Source: Endozoicomonas gorgoniicola (GTDB lineage: Bacteria > Pseudomonadota > Gammaproteobacteria > Pseudomonadales > Endozoicomonadaceae). Taken from it: DNA of 64,000 bases. The notes beneath the pieces are model-generated. The model searched no databases, was not told the origin of the DNA, and was given only the letters and a program-made list of their open reading frames with translations. Of the stretch, positions 27,038-35,559 are shown in pieces. The translations under genes and the position numbers were made by a program. The stretch lies in the NCBI RefSeq assembly GCF_025562715.2, contig NZ_JAPFCC010000001.1:693501-757500 (forward strand), given 5' to 3'. Numbering within the stretch: the first letter of the stretch is position 1; every line of letters starts with the position of its first letter.

Positions 27038-28119
27038 AAGGGAGTATTAGTGTTTTGAGTTTGGTCAGTTTGAACAAACACAACTATGCCTGTGCCCCCT
27101 GTTGGCTGTGATGCAGTAGTGACACTTTTTGCCTCAAGACTGGCTATTCTGGCATCGCGCTGCTGGATCTTTAACTTAAGGTTGGCTATTTCGGCATCGC
27201 GATTTTTAAGAGTAGCCTTGAGGTAATTATTGATAACTGTGTCATTGGCCTTCACAGAACTCTCATTAGGCTTCGTTGCTTCTCCCTGTTCAGAAGTAGA
27301 ATGTCCAGAGCCATATTTTTCTTCATAATAAGCCTCAAAAGCATTTTCAACTATTTTTATCTCTTCACTATAGTGCTGTAATGTCTTGTCGTAGTTGTTC
27401 ATTTTTTCTGTTAAGGCTGTATTAACTTTTATTAAGGATTTATTCTCGGCTTCGAGATTTTTAACTCGCTGACTCATCTCGCAGTAATTTTTTTCCTTAT
27501 TTTGCCTGGACTTTCGTGCAGACTCCCTGTTTTTTCGCTTTCTCTCATTTGCTTTAGAGATTTTTTCTGGATCGTCCTGACTATAAGTGACTTCTCGTTT
27601 CACTTGAGGAGTGGGGGCAGCGACAGTTGGTTGGTTGAAGCTTAGGGAAGAAGCAGACAAATTTATCCCATCGTCATCCCCGCGAAGGCGGGGATCCACT
27701 GTCGTGGTAGATTCCCGCCTTCGCGGGAATGACGGTATATTTTGTTCTGCCGCGTCCCTTAGCTGCCAGTCAGGAAGAACTGTTGTTGTACTGGGGCTTG
27801 TTGTCGTTTCTGTTACTTGATCAGGCCTGCTGCTGATTTTTGGATCGCAAAAAACGTTGATAATAGGCAGGTCAGGATTTGTAAAATAGTTTAAGGGAGA
27901 GAGGTTACATACACTGTCTAAATTATCAGCAGATTCAGGTGACTTTTTTGGTATGTGGAGGCCATCTTCAGGTACAGTTTTTTCACTGACTTGATGCCCC
28001 CAAAAAACACCGCCTGCCTCACTGTCTTTAATGTCATGGTAGCGCGAATCATGGGCTTTTTCGCCCGTGCCAAAAATATTTTCTGGCAGCCCAAAAGAAC
28101 TGTTTCCCTCAATATTCAT
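27034..28119 (-). CDS. bZIP-like protein 1 (eukaryote-type basic leucine zipper)
   Basis: The 361-residue protein starts at ATG 28119, preceded by GAGAGGAAAG; an upstream ATG at 28164 has no such site. Residues 1-175 are low-complexity and include a peptide from an in-frame repeat (IPSFPRRREST). Residues 186-205 form a strongly basic region, RKRKNRESARKSR, with Asn197 and Arg205 at the invariant N-x7-R spacing. The zipper follows in canonical register: Met215, Leu222, Leu229 and Leu236 at d positions, and Asn226 at the a position that in GCN4 is the conserved Asn264. A second coiled coil lies near the C-terminus (LKLKIQQRDARIASLEAK). There is no signal peptide. It lies head-to-head with the second bZIP-like gene. 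Eukaryotic bZIPs are dimeric transcription factors; function here is inferred from sequence only. Confidence 0.78.
   Translation of the reverse strand: MNIEGNSSFGLPENIFGTGEKAHDSRYHDIKDSEAGGVFWGHQVSEKTVPEDGLHIPKKSPESADNLDSVCNLSPLNYFTNPDLPIINVFCDPKISSRPDQVTETTTSPSTTTVLPDWQLRDAAEQNIPSFPRRRESTTTVDPRLRGDDDGINLSASSLSFNQPTVAAPTPQVKREVTYSQDDPEKISKANERKRKNRESARKSRQNKEKNYCEMSQRVKNLEAENKSLIKVNTALTEKMNNYDKTLQHYSEEIKIVENAFEAYYEEKYGSGHSTSEQGEATKPNESSVKANDTVINNYLKATLKNRDAEIANLKLKIQQRDARIASLEAKSVTTASQPTGGTGIVVFVQTDQTQNTNTPF
27673..27734. repeat. Inverted repeat pair (REP-like) inside bZIP gene 1
   Basis: CGTCATCCCCGCGAAGGCGG and, inverted, CCGCCTTCGCGGGAATGACG flank a short spacer. The unit is the palindrome family common in intergenic regions of many proteobacteria, whose translation gives the peptide SFPRRREST. 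Here it lies in frame within a coding sequence. The same unit occurs at 28884-28913. Confidence 0.85.
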
Positions 28120-28244
28120 AATAACTTTCCTCTCAGTGGTTCCTGGTAATACGATATAATCCAACTTTTAAAAGCGTGCTGCTCATCAGACTGCAATAAT
28201 GGATATTTGTTCATTACTTTTATAAAAAAAGTGCTTTAACGGTT

Positions 28245-28280
28245 GTTGAGGGGTAAGTTGAGGGGTAAGTTGAGGGGTAA
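28245..28280 (+). repeat. Three 12-bp tandem repeats between the bZIP genes
   Basis: GTTGAGGGGTAA occurs three times without gap, about 100 bp before bZIP gene 2 and 125 bp before bZIP gene 1, in their shared divergent promoter region. Such iterated sites can be regulator-binding sites; no binding factor can be named. Confidence 0.8.
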
Positions 28281-28379
28281 AAAGTGAACCAATATTCTTT
28301 TTGGCAGTCATACCGTATAACCTGCTGCTGACTATATGCTGGTGGTGTTTAAATCATGGAACCCTGAAAGAAAAATATT

Positions 28380-28910
28380 ATGGATATTAAAAAGCCCAGC
28401 TCCCCAGAGGTGCCCGTTAAATCATTTCAGGATCAAGCAAAAGACTCTGAAATTCCTGAAGCAGATAATAACTTTATGGGACTTCCTGTCAGAAAGCGAC
28501 CTGCTTCAGAGGTAGAACTCTTAATCGGCAAACGCTTTCGACAGATATTACCCGCAGGTCAGTCTGTTCCTACGGCGAACGCCGGTTCATGCTCATCAGT
28601 GGAGGAAGAACTAACAGATGCTCAGAAAAAGCAGCAGGAGCGCAAGGCTAGAAACAGAGTCAGTTCGCAAAAATTCAGAGATAAAAAAAGAAATGAGCTC
28701 GATAGCCTGAAGAAAGAACTTGAGTGTGCCAGGGCAGAGCTTGTAAAAGCTGATATCGATAAAGAAATTCTGAGGGTGGAGCTGACGAGTAATGAAATCG
28801 AGATTAATCGACTTAAGGCAGAAATCCTGCAGCGTGATAAAACGATTGCCAGCCTTAGGGAAGTAGCAAATAAAAATATCCCACCGTCATTCCCGCCTTC
28901 GCGGGAATGA
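28380..28910 (+). CDS. bZIP-like protein 2 (eukaryote-type basic leucine zipper)
   Basis: The 176-residue protein has a basic region at residues 83-104: ERKARNRVSSQKFRDKKR. Asn92 and Arg100 hold the invariant N-x7-R spacing, and N-R-V-S-S-x3-R-D-K follows the bZIP basic-region pattern. A coiled coil continues to about residue 162, with Leu107, Leu114 and Leu121 in one heptad position and Leu110, Ala117, Ala124 and Leu131 in the next, so the zipper is less regular than in protein 1. The end LKAEILQRDKTIASLR matches the C-terminal LKLKIQQRDARIASLE of protein 1, showing that the two are paralogues. The last codons and the stop lie in a REP-like palindrome. Confidence 0.76.
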   Translation: MDIKKPSSPEVPVKSFQDQAKDSEIPEADNNFMGLPVRKRPASEVELLIGKRFRQILPAGQSVPTANAGSCSSVEEELTDAQKKQQERKARNRVSSQKFRDKKRNELDSLKKELECARAELVKADIDKEILRVELTSNEIEINRLKAEILQRDKTIASLREVANKNIPPSFPPSRE

Positions 28911-28913
28911 CGG
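28884..28913. repeat. REP-like palindrome at the stop of bZIP gene 2
   Basis: CCGTCATTCCCGC, loop CTTC, GCGGGAATGACGG form a perfect palindrome. It supplies the last codons (PSFPPSRE) and the TGA of the gene, so insertion probably changed the original C-terminus. It could also act as a transcription or mRNA-end signal. Confidence 0.88.
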
Positions 28914-29051
28914 AGGAGCTGGTATGTTTTTGAGTGCCACTTCCCTTAGCAGGGGTAACTCCGGGACTTAATTTGCTGACCTTAAAGTCGTTTTCCGTAC
29001 CAAGAGGATTTCCAAACTCAGTTGAAAATCCTCTTGCACTATGGAAGGCGG

Positions 29052-29780
29052 TTATTCGCCAATCTTGATCAGCTCAACATCAAAGACCAGAACAGAGCCA
29101 GGAGGAATGGAGCCTGCCGGACGATCACCATAAGCCAGTTCAGCCGGAATCGTCAGCTTGTATTTAGAACCTTCAGGCATCAGCTGAAGACCTTCCTGCC
29201 AGCCTTCGATCACACCACTCAGAGGGAAGGTAGCCGGCTGTCCACGTTCAACGCTGCTGTCGAAGGTGGTGCCGTCGATCAGCTTGCCGGTGTAGTGAAC
29301 CGTTACGGTGTCTTCCAACGTTGGCTTCTTGCCATCTTCTTTGCCCGCTTCAATGATTTCATACTGCAGGCCGGACTCGGTGGACTTCACGCCTTCTTTT
29401 TCAGCGTTTTCTTTCAGGTAGTCTTCCGCTTTTTGACGGCTTTCTTCCATCATTTCCTGCTGACGCTTTTCGATCAGAGGGCGCAGAGCCTTGTCGTGTT
29501 CCTGCAGGGCGGAGATAATGGCTTTTTCATCCAGCTGGCTCTTGCCGTTAACGGCGTCGGCAAAGCCTTTGATGACCAGCTCGCGGTCCATTTTCAGACC
29601 CAGTTCATCCTGGCTGTCCAGAGTCTTCTGGGCATAGCTGCCCATGGAGGCTCCCATAGCGTAAGCAGAAGTCTGCTCAGGTGTATCCAGTTTAGCTTCA
29701 GCGTCAGTCGCGCTTTGCTGGTTACAACCTGCCAGAACAACGGCAGCCGCCAGTGCTGAAATCTTGAGAATCTGTTTCAC
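29052..29780 (-). CDS. fkpA: FKBP-type peptidyl-prolyl isomerase lipoprotein (FkpA/Mip-like)
   Basis: The 242-residue protein has a lipoprotein signal ending in AAVVLAGC (Cys19). Residues 30-130 form the helical dimerisation domain of Mip/FkpA proteins (SAYAMGASMGSYAQ, then a long charged helix). The FKBP domain covers about 140-240 with VTVHYTGKLIDGTTFDSS, GVIEGWQEGLQLMPEGSK and IPPGSVLVFDVELI. It would fold or protect envelope proteins. Mip relatives are virulence factors in some intracellular bacteria, which is only suggestive here. Confidence 0.93.
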   Translation of the reverse strand: MKQILKISALAAAVVLAGCNQQSATDAEAKLDTPEQTSAYAMGASMGSYAQKTLDSQDELGLKMDRELVIKGFADAVNGKSQLDEKAIISALQEHDKALRPLIEKRQQEMMEESRQKAEDYLKENAEKEGVKSTESGLQYEIIEAGKEDGKKPTLEDTVTVHYTGKLIDGTTFDSSVERGQPATFPLSGVIEGWQEGLQLMPEGSKYKLTIPAELAYGDRPAGSIPPGSVLVFDVELIKIGE

Positions 29781-29964
29781 TCTTTATCTCCAAAGTGTCC
29801 TGCTGCGGGGCAGGAATCACGAGCCCGATGTTAAACAAGCGAGGAAAAACACCGGTTACCAAAATCAATAAGATGCGAATAATCGCACATAGGTGTCTGT
29901 TGTTGAACCGCTTATCTGCAGTTTTATTGATGTTGACACGTTTTTGACATGGAGCAGACAGAGT

Positions 29965-29990
29965 GTGAGGAGAGGAAAACCTCTCCTCAC
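29965..29990. terminator. Perfect hairpin after arsJ, possible terminator
   Basis: GTGAGGAGAGG, loop AAAA, CCTCTCCTCAC lies 7 bp beyond the arsJ stop. There is no T-run after it on either strand, so it is a hairpin of terminator-like position rather than a classical intrinsic terminator. Confidence 0.5.
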
Positions 29991-29996
29991 CGACGG

Positions 29997-31223
29997 CTAT
30001 GTCGCAGAGGAATGTGGTTGAGGATGATGGCCTGGCAGGGCCAGGGAAATAATAACGGTAAGGGCTATAAACAGACTGGAAATCCACAGACAGATGGTTA
30101 AACCACCGATGCCAAACATCAGGCCGGATAACACGGTTCCGATCAGTCGCCCCATGGCATTAGCCATATAGTAAAAGCCGACGTCCATAGAGGCACCATC
30201 TTCCCGGGCATAGCTGACAATCAGGTAAGAATGCAGCGATGAATTAATGGCAAACACCGCGCCAAACACCAGCAGACCTGCGACGATCGTAAACTGGGGG
30301 TGCCACTGCCACTGAATGCCCATCGCGACCAGAACGGATACTGCCAGCAACACAGCCGCCCAGGCAATGGCAGACAGCCGGCCAGCCTGATTCCCCGTGA
30401 TTTTAGGGGCAATACCCTGTACCAGACCATAGCCTATGACCCAGGTCGCCATAAAGCCCCCGGTCTCCGAATGGCTCCAGTCGAAGACACTGGACAGGTA
30501 TACGGGCAGCGCCACGACAAACCAGACGTCTCTTGAGCCAAACAGAAACATTCTGGCTGCAGAGAGAATGTTAATGCTGCGCTGACCTGAGAAAATATGG
30601 CTGAACTTCGCCTTGCTTTTTGCTTTGCCCATGTCCTTATCCAGCCATAGGAGGCTAAGGCAGAAGACGGCAGCGAGTACCGAAGCCATTGCCAGAACCG
30701 CAAAGCGAAAACCTGCCAGACTCAGTAACGCACCACCAATAAAGAAACCGGCACCTTTCAGGGCATTTTTAGAGCCTGTCAGAATGGCCACCCATTTATA
30801 GAGCCTGCCCCGCTGTTCGCCACTGACCAGCTTTTTGATAGACGTTTTTGCGCTCATCTTGTTCAGGTCTTTGGCGATGCCTGACAACGCCTGGGCAAAC
30901 ATTACCAGTGGCACCGATAGCCATTGCGATGGTACTGCCAGCAGGCACAGTGACAAAATCTGCATGGCAAGACCGACATTCATGGTTCGGCTCAAACCGA
31001 TCCGGGCACCAATCCAGCCACCGACCAGGTTGGTGACCACACCAAAGAATTCGTAGAACAGAAACAGCATGGCAATTTCCAGCGACTGGTAACCCAGGGC
31101 ATGGAAATGTAACACAACCAGCATTCGCAGGGCGCCATCGGTGATGGTGAAGTTCCAGTAATTAAACGTCACCAACAGGTATTGGCGCACATCACGACTG
31201 AGCGACGACAGCAGGCGATTCAT
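29997..31223 (-). CDS. arsJ: ArsJ organoarsenical efflux MFS transporter
   Basis: The 408-residue multi-span protein opens with FNYWNFTITDGALRMLVVLH and FLFYEFFGVVTNLVGGW, highly characteristic of ArsJ, and shows about 11-12 hydrophobic segments. ArsJ exports 1-arseno-3-phosphoglycerate, made when GAPDH uses arsenate in place of phosphate; the exported compound then hydrolyses, giving arsenate resistance. The GAPDH gene lies directly upstream, 1 bp away and in the same direction, the known gene pair. No arsR or arsC is visible in the window. Confidence 0.92.
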   Translation of the reverse strand: MNRLLSSLSRDVRQYLLVTFNYWNFTITDGALRMLVVLHFHALGYQSLEIAMLFLFYEFFGVVTNLVGGWIGARIGLSRTMNVGLAMQILSLCLLAVPSQWLSVPLVMFAQALSGIAKDLNKMSAKTSIKKLVSGEQRGRLYKWVAILTGSKNALKGAGFFIGGALLSLAGFRFAVLAMASVLAAVFCLSLLWLDKDMGKAKSKAKFSHIFSGQRSINILSAARMFLFGSRDVWFVVALPVYLSSVFDWSHSETGGFMATWVIGYGLVQGIAPKITGNQAGRLSAIAWAAVLLAVSVLVAMGIQWQWHPQFTIVAGLLVFGAVFAINSSLHSYLIVSYAREDGASMDVGFYYMANAMGRLIGTVLSGLMFGIGGLTICLWISSLFIALTVIISLALPGHHPQPHSSAT

Positions 31224-31224
31224 C

Positions 31225-32226
31225 TCAGGCAGATCCTACTTTTTTCACCAGCTCAGCAGTACGGACGGAATAACCCATTTCGTTGTCATACCATGCGTAG
31301 ATTTTCACCATACGACCATCAACCACCATAGTGCTGAGAGCATCGACAATCGTAGAACGCTGGTCGCCTTTATAGTCGATGGATACCAGTGGCTTCTCTT
31401 CATAACCGAGAATGCCTTTCAGCTCGTTTTCGGAGGCTTCCCTGAGCAACTGATTGACTTCTTCAGCGGTTGTATCGCGGGTGACATCGAACACCATATC
31501 GGTGATGGACGCATTGGCCAGAGGCACTCGTACAGCATGGCCATTCAGGCGGCCTTTCAGCTCCGGGAAAATTTCCGTGATGGCGGTAGCAGAACCGGTG
31601 GTGGTTGGAATCAGGGACATACCGCAGGCACGGGCGCGACGCAGGTCCTTGTGCGGTGCATCCAGAATGGTCTGAGTATTGGTCAGGTCGTGGATGGTGG
31701 TCATGGAGCCGCGTTCAATGCCCAGCTTTTCCTGAATCACCTTAACAATCGGTGCCAGACAGTTGGTGGTGCAGGATGCAGCTGTGACAATACGGTGCTG
31801 TTCAGCATCATACAGGTGATCATTAACACCCATCACAACATTCAGAACACCCTCTTCTTTCACAGGCGCTGTTACAACAACACGTTTTACACCCTGATCG
31901 AGGTACTGTTGCAACAGGTTTTTTTTACGATGAACGCCGGTACCTTCGATGACAACGTCACAGCCGGACCAGTCAACCGCACTGATCTCACGTTCCTGTG
32001 TGCAACGGATCGTTTTGTCGTTGATAATGATGTTGTTGCCATCGGCACGGGTCTGGTGGTGCCAGCGACCCTGTACAGAATCAAACTCCAGCAGGTGCGC
32101 CAGGGTGGTGGCATCGCCAGCGACATCGTTGATCTGCACAAATTCCAGTTCCGGCCAGTCGAATGCAGCGCGCAGTGCCAGGCGTCCAATACGACCAAAG
32201 CCGTTTATACCTACTTTGATAGTCAT
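31225..32226 (-). CDS. gap: ArsJ-associated glyceraldehyde-3-phosphate dehydrogenase
   Basis: The 333-residue enzyme starts at ATG 32226 (preceded by GGAG), giving the usual MTIKVGINGFGRIGRLALR with the NAD-binding glycine motif. The catalytic Cys lies in SCTTNCLAPIVKV and the C-terminal WYDNEMGYS is present. Adjacent to arsJ, it is the isoform thought to make 1-arseno-3-phosphoglycerate from glyceraldehyde 3-phosphate and arsenate. The earlier ATG at 32262 would add 12 atypical residues. Confidence 0.93.
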   Translation of the reverse strand: MTIKVGINGFGRIGRLALRAAFDWPELEFVQINDVAGDATTLAHLLEFDSVQGRWHHQTRADGNNIIINDKTIRCTQEREISAVDWSGCDVVIEGTGVHRKKNLLQQYLDQGVKRVVVTAPVKEEGVLNVVMGVNDHLYDAEQHRIVTAASCTTNCLAPIVKVIQEKLGIERGSMTTIHDLTNTQTILDAPHKDLRRARACGMSLIPTTTGSATAITEIFPELKGRLNGHAVRVPLANASITDMVFDVTRDTTAEEVNQLLREASENELKGILGYEEKPLVSIDYKGDQRSTIVDALSTMVVDGRMVKIYAWYDNEMGYSVRTAELVKKVGSA

Positions 32227-32283
32227 GTCTATACTCCAGTGAGTTTTTTTATAAGGATTCAAGTGCTGGTCAGCAGCAGTGAA

Positions 32284-33318
32284 CTACGGAGCCGGGTTAG
32301 GGTATTGCTGGTGGATACGCTCTATCGCTTCCAGCACATCAGCTGACAAGCTCAGCTCACTGGAACGGAGATTGTCGTTCAGCTGCCCAAGGTTAGTGGC
32401 ACCTATGATGGCACTGGTGACAAAAAAGCGAGAAGTCACATAGGCAATCGCCATCTGGGCGGGGTTGAGGCCTGCATCCCCGGCCAGGTTTACATAAGCT
32501 TCGGTAGCCTTTAGTGACTGTGGTGATGAGGTGTAACGTGAAAACCTTTTGAACATTGTCAGCCGGGCGTTAGCCGGGTTTCGGCCATGCAGGTACTTGC
32601 CCGTTAATGTGCCAAAGGCCAGGGGTGAATAGGCCAGTAGCCCAAGCTGTTCCCGGTGGCTGATTTCTGCAAGACCGACCTCAAAGCTGCGATTCAGGAG
32701 GTTGTAGGGATTCTGGATAGAGACCGGGCGGGTTTGCTGCTTTTCCCGGCTGGTGCTGAGGTGTTTCATTGCCCCCCAGGGGGTTTCATTGGACAGGCCG
32801 TAGTGGCGGATTTTTCCTGCCTGTACCAGATCGTTCATTGCTTCAAGGGTGATTTCTATGGGGGTGCCGTCTGTTTCGGGGGGCGTGCTATAGCCCAGTT
32901 GCCCAAAGAAATTGGTGTTGCGGTCAGGCCAGTGCAGTTGGAACAGGTCGATACAGTCAACGCCCAGGCGTTTAAGGCTGCCTTCAACAGCATCATGAAT
33001 ATGCTGCGGTGTCATCAGGCGGCCGCCGTTCATATAGTCATAGCCAGGGCCGCAGATTTTGGAGGCGATGACAAGATCCCGATGGTGTCCTCTGTGCTTT
33101 AGCCAGTTGCCAATGATGGTTTCTGTAGCGGTATAGGTCGCCTCCCCGGGGGGAACGGGATACATTTCCGCCGTGTCAATAAAGTTGATGCCGTAATCAA
33201 CCGCGCAGTCCAGCTGTTGAAAGGCTTCCTGTTCAGTGTTCTGTTCACCCCAGGTCATGGTTCCGAGGCACAATGTACTGACCTTTATATCGGTCTGTCC
33301 CAGTTGACGAAACTCCAT
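32284..33318 (-). CDS. tas: Aldo/keto reductase, Tas family
   Basis: The 344-residue TIM-barrel oxidoreductase matches E. coli Tas along its length: LCLGTMTWGEQN, FIDTAEMYPVPP (catalytic Asp and Tyr), VIASKI (Lys), LFQLHWPDRNTNFFGQLGY (His), SIQNPYNLLNRSFEVGLAE and LLAYSPLAFGTLTGKYL. NADPH is the likely cofactor; the substrate is not known. It lies about 57 bp upstream of the GAPDH gene in the same direction. Confidence 0.9.
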   Translation of the reverse strand: MEFRQLGQTDIKVSTLCLGTMTWGEQNTEQEAFQQLDCAVDYGINFIDTAEMYPVPPGEATYTATETIIGNWLKHRGHHRDLVIASKICGPGYDYMNGGRLMTPQHIHDAVEGSLKRLGVDCIDLFQLHWPDRNTNFFGQLGYSTPPETDGTPIEITLEAMNDLVQAGKIRHYGLSNETPWGAMKHLSTSREKQQTRPVSIQNPYNLLNRSFEVGLAEISHREQLGLLAYSPLAFGTLTGKYLHGRNPANARLTMFKRFSRYTSSPQSLKATEAYVNLAGDAGLNPAQMAIAYVTSRFFVTSAIIGATNLGQLNDNLRSSELSLSADVLEAIERIHQQYPNPAP

Positions 33319-33514
33319 GATGCAACTCCGTTAAATTTGTTAGACATTCTACGCTCAGGTCGCAGCAATATTGAACTTTGTCCTATGATGATTAGTCAAA
33401 TGCATTTCAAATAACTATCTAAAAAGAGATGTCTATGAAGAATGTATGGTTGAAAGTCTCATATTGACTGGTACTATCATTCTGTCTTCTGCGAAGGGAA
33501 CGGAATGACATTAT

Positions 33515-33775
33515 CTACTGCCGACGGGCTTCATCCAGCAGTTCAGAGAGTGAGTTCTTCAACGTCACTTTTTTACTTTCGGGCATCCGCCCGATTCTGA
33601 CAGTTGACAGGCGTTCACCCCAGGCATCGTAAAACGACAATGTTCCACAACTGACCTCCTGACAACTGGCTGGACCACGGGTTCGCTTACCGCCGCTTTT
33701 ATTTTGTTCGCGTTTTCCCTTACGCTTGCCGTCTTTCATCGGCAGCATGACACCGTCGAGAGATGTTGCCCTACA
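33515..33775 (-). pseudogene. ISKra4-family transposase remnant
   Basis: The segment reads SLDGVMLPMKDGKRKGKRE and CGTLSFYDAWGERLSTVRIG, matching the core of ISKra4 transposases, with the first catalytic Asp in SLDG. Only about 85 residues remain. Its upstream edge abuts and overlaps the 3' end of the C58 protease gene, suggesting that the remnant replaced that gene's original terminus. Confidence 0.75.
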
Positions 33776-34433
33776 ATGCCTTGCTTGATAGCGCACAAGT
33801 CACAACGTCGGAGTATTCCATCATTACCCGATCTTTGAGCACGACTCCGATCTGACCCTCCGTTACGCGATGCCGCCTGTAATACTCAGGAAAAAAAGAG
33901 AAAAAGTCCTGTTTACTTTCGAACCAGAACTCTCCGTAATTTGGTTCAAAAAAACAGGCATCTCCCCTGATAGGATCGGAGCCTCCAAGCCAGGCGGCGA
34001 CAGCATGTTGTTTACACGTCTTCTTGACGTAATCTCTCAGACCAAAAGAAATCAGGGCGTAGCAGTTATATTCATTTGTAAGAGTGGTGATAATACGGTA
34101 TTCACTATCCGGCCTGTCAGTAGCACCGTAACCCATGTTCAGAAGTACCATGCCATGCATTTGTAACCATATCATTGAGCTATTAATGGGTCCCTTTTTT
34201 TGTAAAGTGTCCTGCAAAAAAATTGCATGCTGTATTACAAGATAATCCTGATTATTAATATCCAGATGATTGGCCAGACTGTCGTTATGGGCATGATAGT
34301 TTATCCAGCTGAGACTCAGGCTATTGCATAGACCGCCAACCCCTTGTCTGCGGTAGTGTTCTCGTAAACTACTTTGACTGAATTCCCAAACAGGAATGCC
34401 CTTAAACTCTCTGACCAGGTCCTGAATGTTCAT
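33771..34433 (-). CDS. YopT-like C58 cysteine peptidase candidate
   Basis: The 220-residue protein shows the three-part active-site layout of the YopT/AvrPphB family: Cys36 in GGLCNSLSLSWI, His143 in KQHAVAAWLGG and FFEPNYGEFWF at 161-171. In the family the last motif is usually F-F-D-P-N-x-G-E, so Glu163 stands in place of the catalytic Asp. There is no signal peptide, as expected for a type III effector. YopT cleaves prenylated Rho GTPases. The last ~13 residues appear to come from the adjoining ISKra4 remnant. The match rests on short motifs only, and activity with Glu is uncertain. Confidence 0.62.
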   Translation of the reverse strand: MNIQDLVREFKGIPVWEFSQSSLREHYRRQGVGGLCNSLSLSWINYHAHNDSLANHLDINNQDYLVIQHAIFLQDTLQKKGPINSSMIWLQMHGMVLLNMGYGATDRPDSEYRIITTLTNEYNCYALISFGLRDYVKKTCKQHAVAAWLGGSDPIRGDACFFEPNYGEFWFESKQDFFSFFPEYYRRHRVTEGQIGVVLKDRVMMEYSDVVTCALSSKAL

Positions 34434-34811
34434 TTGAAACTACCTGCGGAAATCGGTTTAGCCTATTCCAGACTAGTACTGGCAAGCGTTAATATCCATA
34501 CTGCAGTCATTTCCCGCACAGACGGCACGTCTGGAACACCGGTTAGAGTCTGCTATGTACCTGGCAATTCGAATCATAAAGCGGTTTGGTACTTATCAGT
34601 AAGAGCAAGTCAGGGAAGCAGAAGGCAAGAATATCCCTGTTTCCACTTCTTGCCTGCAAAAAAGGACTATTTTGAACGGCTGCCGTTGAGAGACTCAGGA
34701 GATGTCGCAGACAACGCTCTCCGAAGCCATTTGCTATACAGCATTCAAGAAAAATGAACCTGTTATTCCTGTGCTACCTTTTATCACTCCTTTGAAAATC
34801 AGGACAGAAGA
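34434..34811. other. No recognised gene between 34434 and 34811
   Basis: A 127-codon forward frame (34374-34757) crosses this stretch but begins inside the C58 gene on the other strand and has no ribosome binding site or known domain. Some of its sequence (CFHFLPAKKDYFERLPLRD) looks protein-like, so a degraded gene fragment is possible. Confidence 0.4.
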
Positions 34812-35351
34812 ATGTTAAGAGCTATCAAGTACACCCTGGTGAGTGTTATTTTTTTAGGAACATCTGTTTGCTATTCAGTAATCAATAAAATTGAGCCTTA
34901 TAAATTTGAAGTTTCAAACGAAGATAGTAAAAAAACCTTAAACATTAAAGGTATTTCCGGGACAGTTGAGTATTTGGCAGAAGTTAAGAATACTGACAGT
35001 GGTCTTATCATGTATCTGGTAAAAAATAATAATGGGGTTTGGTATTTATGCCACCAAAGAGATTTTCATGTTGAAGAAATACATACTGAAGAATTCCATA
35101 TTCAAAACCTTAATGCAGACTTAAATGTACTGGGAGCTTCAGAAGAATCCGGCCTGACATATTCATATTCAGGTATGATTTATTTCAACCCAAACCATAT
35201 AAGTCACAATGAATTGATAGCTCATTCAATTGATAGCTTAATAATACTTCCAAATGGTATTTATCATATCCCAAAGGTAGTAACTACTCATGTCAATCAG
35301 GTTGAACTTTCAGGTAATTATGAAGTAATTCAGGAGCAATCATTTGATTAA
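34812..35351 (+). CDS. Secreted protein of unknown function
   Basis: The 179-residue product has a signal peptide (YTLVSVIFLGTSVCYS). The mature part is AT-rich in codon use, strand-rich and without a recognised domain; it holds an acidic repeat-like stretch EEIHTEEFHIQNL. A purine-rich site (AGGACAGAAGA) precedes the start. No operon partner is apparent. Confidence 0.6.
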   Translation: MLRAIKYTLVSVIFLGTSVCYSVINKIEPYKFEVSNEDSKKTLNIKGISGTVEYLAEVKNTDSGLIMYLVKNNNGVWYLCHQRDFHVEEIHTEEFHIQNLNADLNVLGASEESGLTYSYSGMIYFNPNHISHNELIAHSIDSLIILPNGIYHIPKVVTTHVNQVELSGNYEVIQEQSFD

Positions 35352-35559
35352 TCAGGTTCTCTCATATCGAACGCGGGTCGTCATATCATTATGAATCTGC
35401 TTCACCTCTTTTCATCTTTGCGTAGCCGTTTCACCAAAAACTAGTAGGGGCAAGCCACATAGCAAATACTTCCATTTCAAAGGAATTCAAGCCTCCTCGG
35501 TCAATGCAGTGATAAAGGTGCGTTTTCAATTGGGTCAAGGTTTATTTATCTAGCGGGAT

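Noticed and set aside
34374..34757. 127-codon forward frame near the C58 gene
   Set aside because: It starts within the C58 gene on the opposite strand, lacks a ribosome binding site and has no recognised domain; noted only as a possible degraded fragment.
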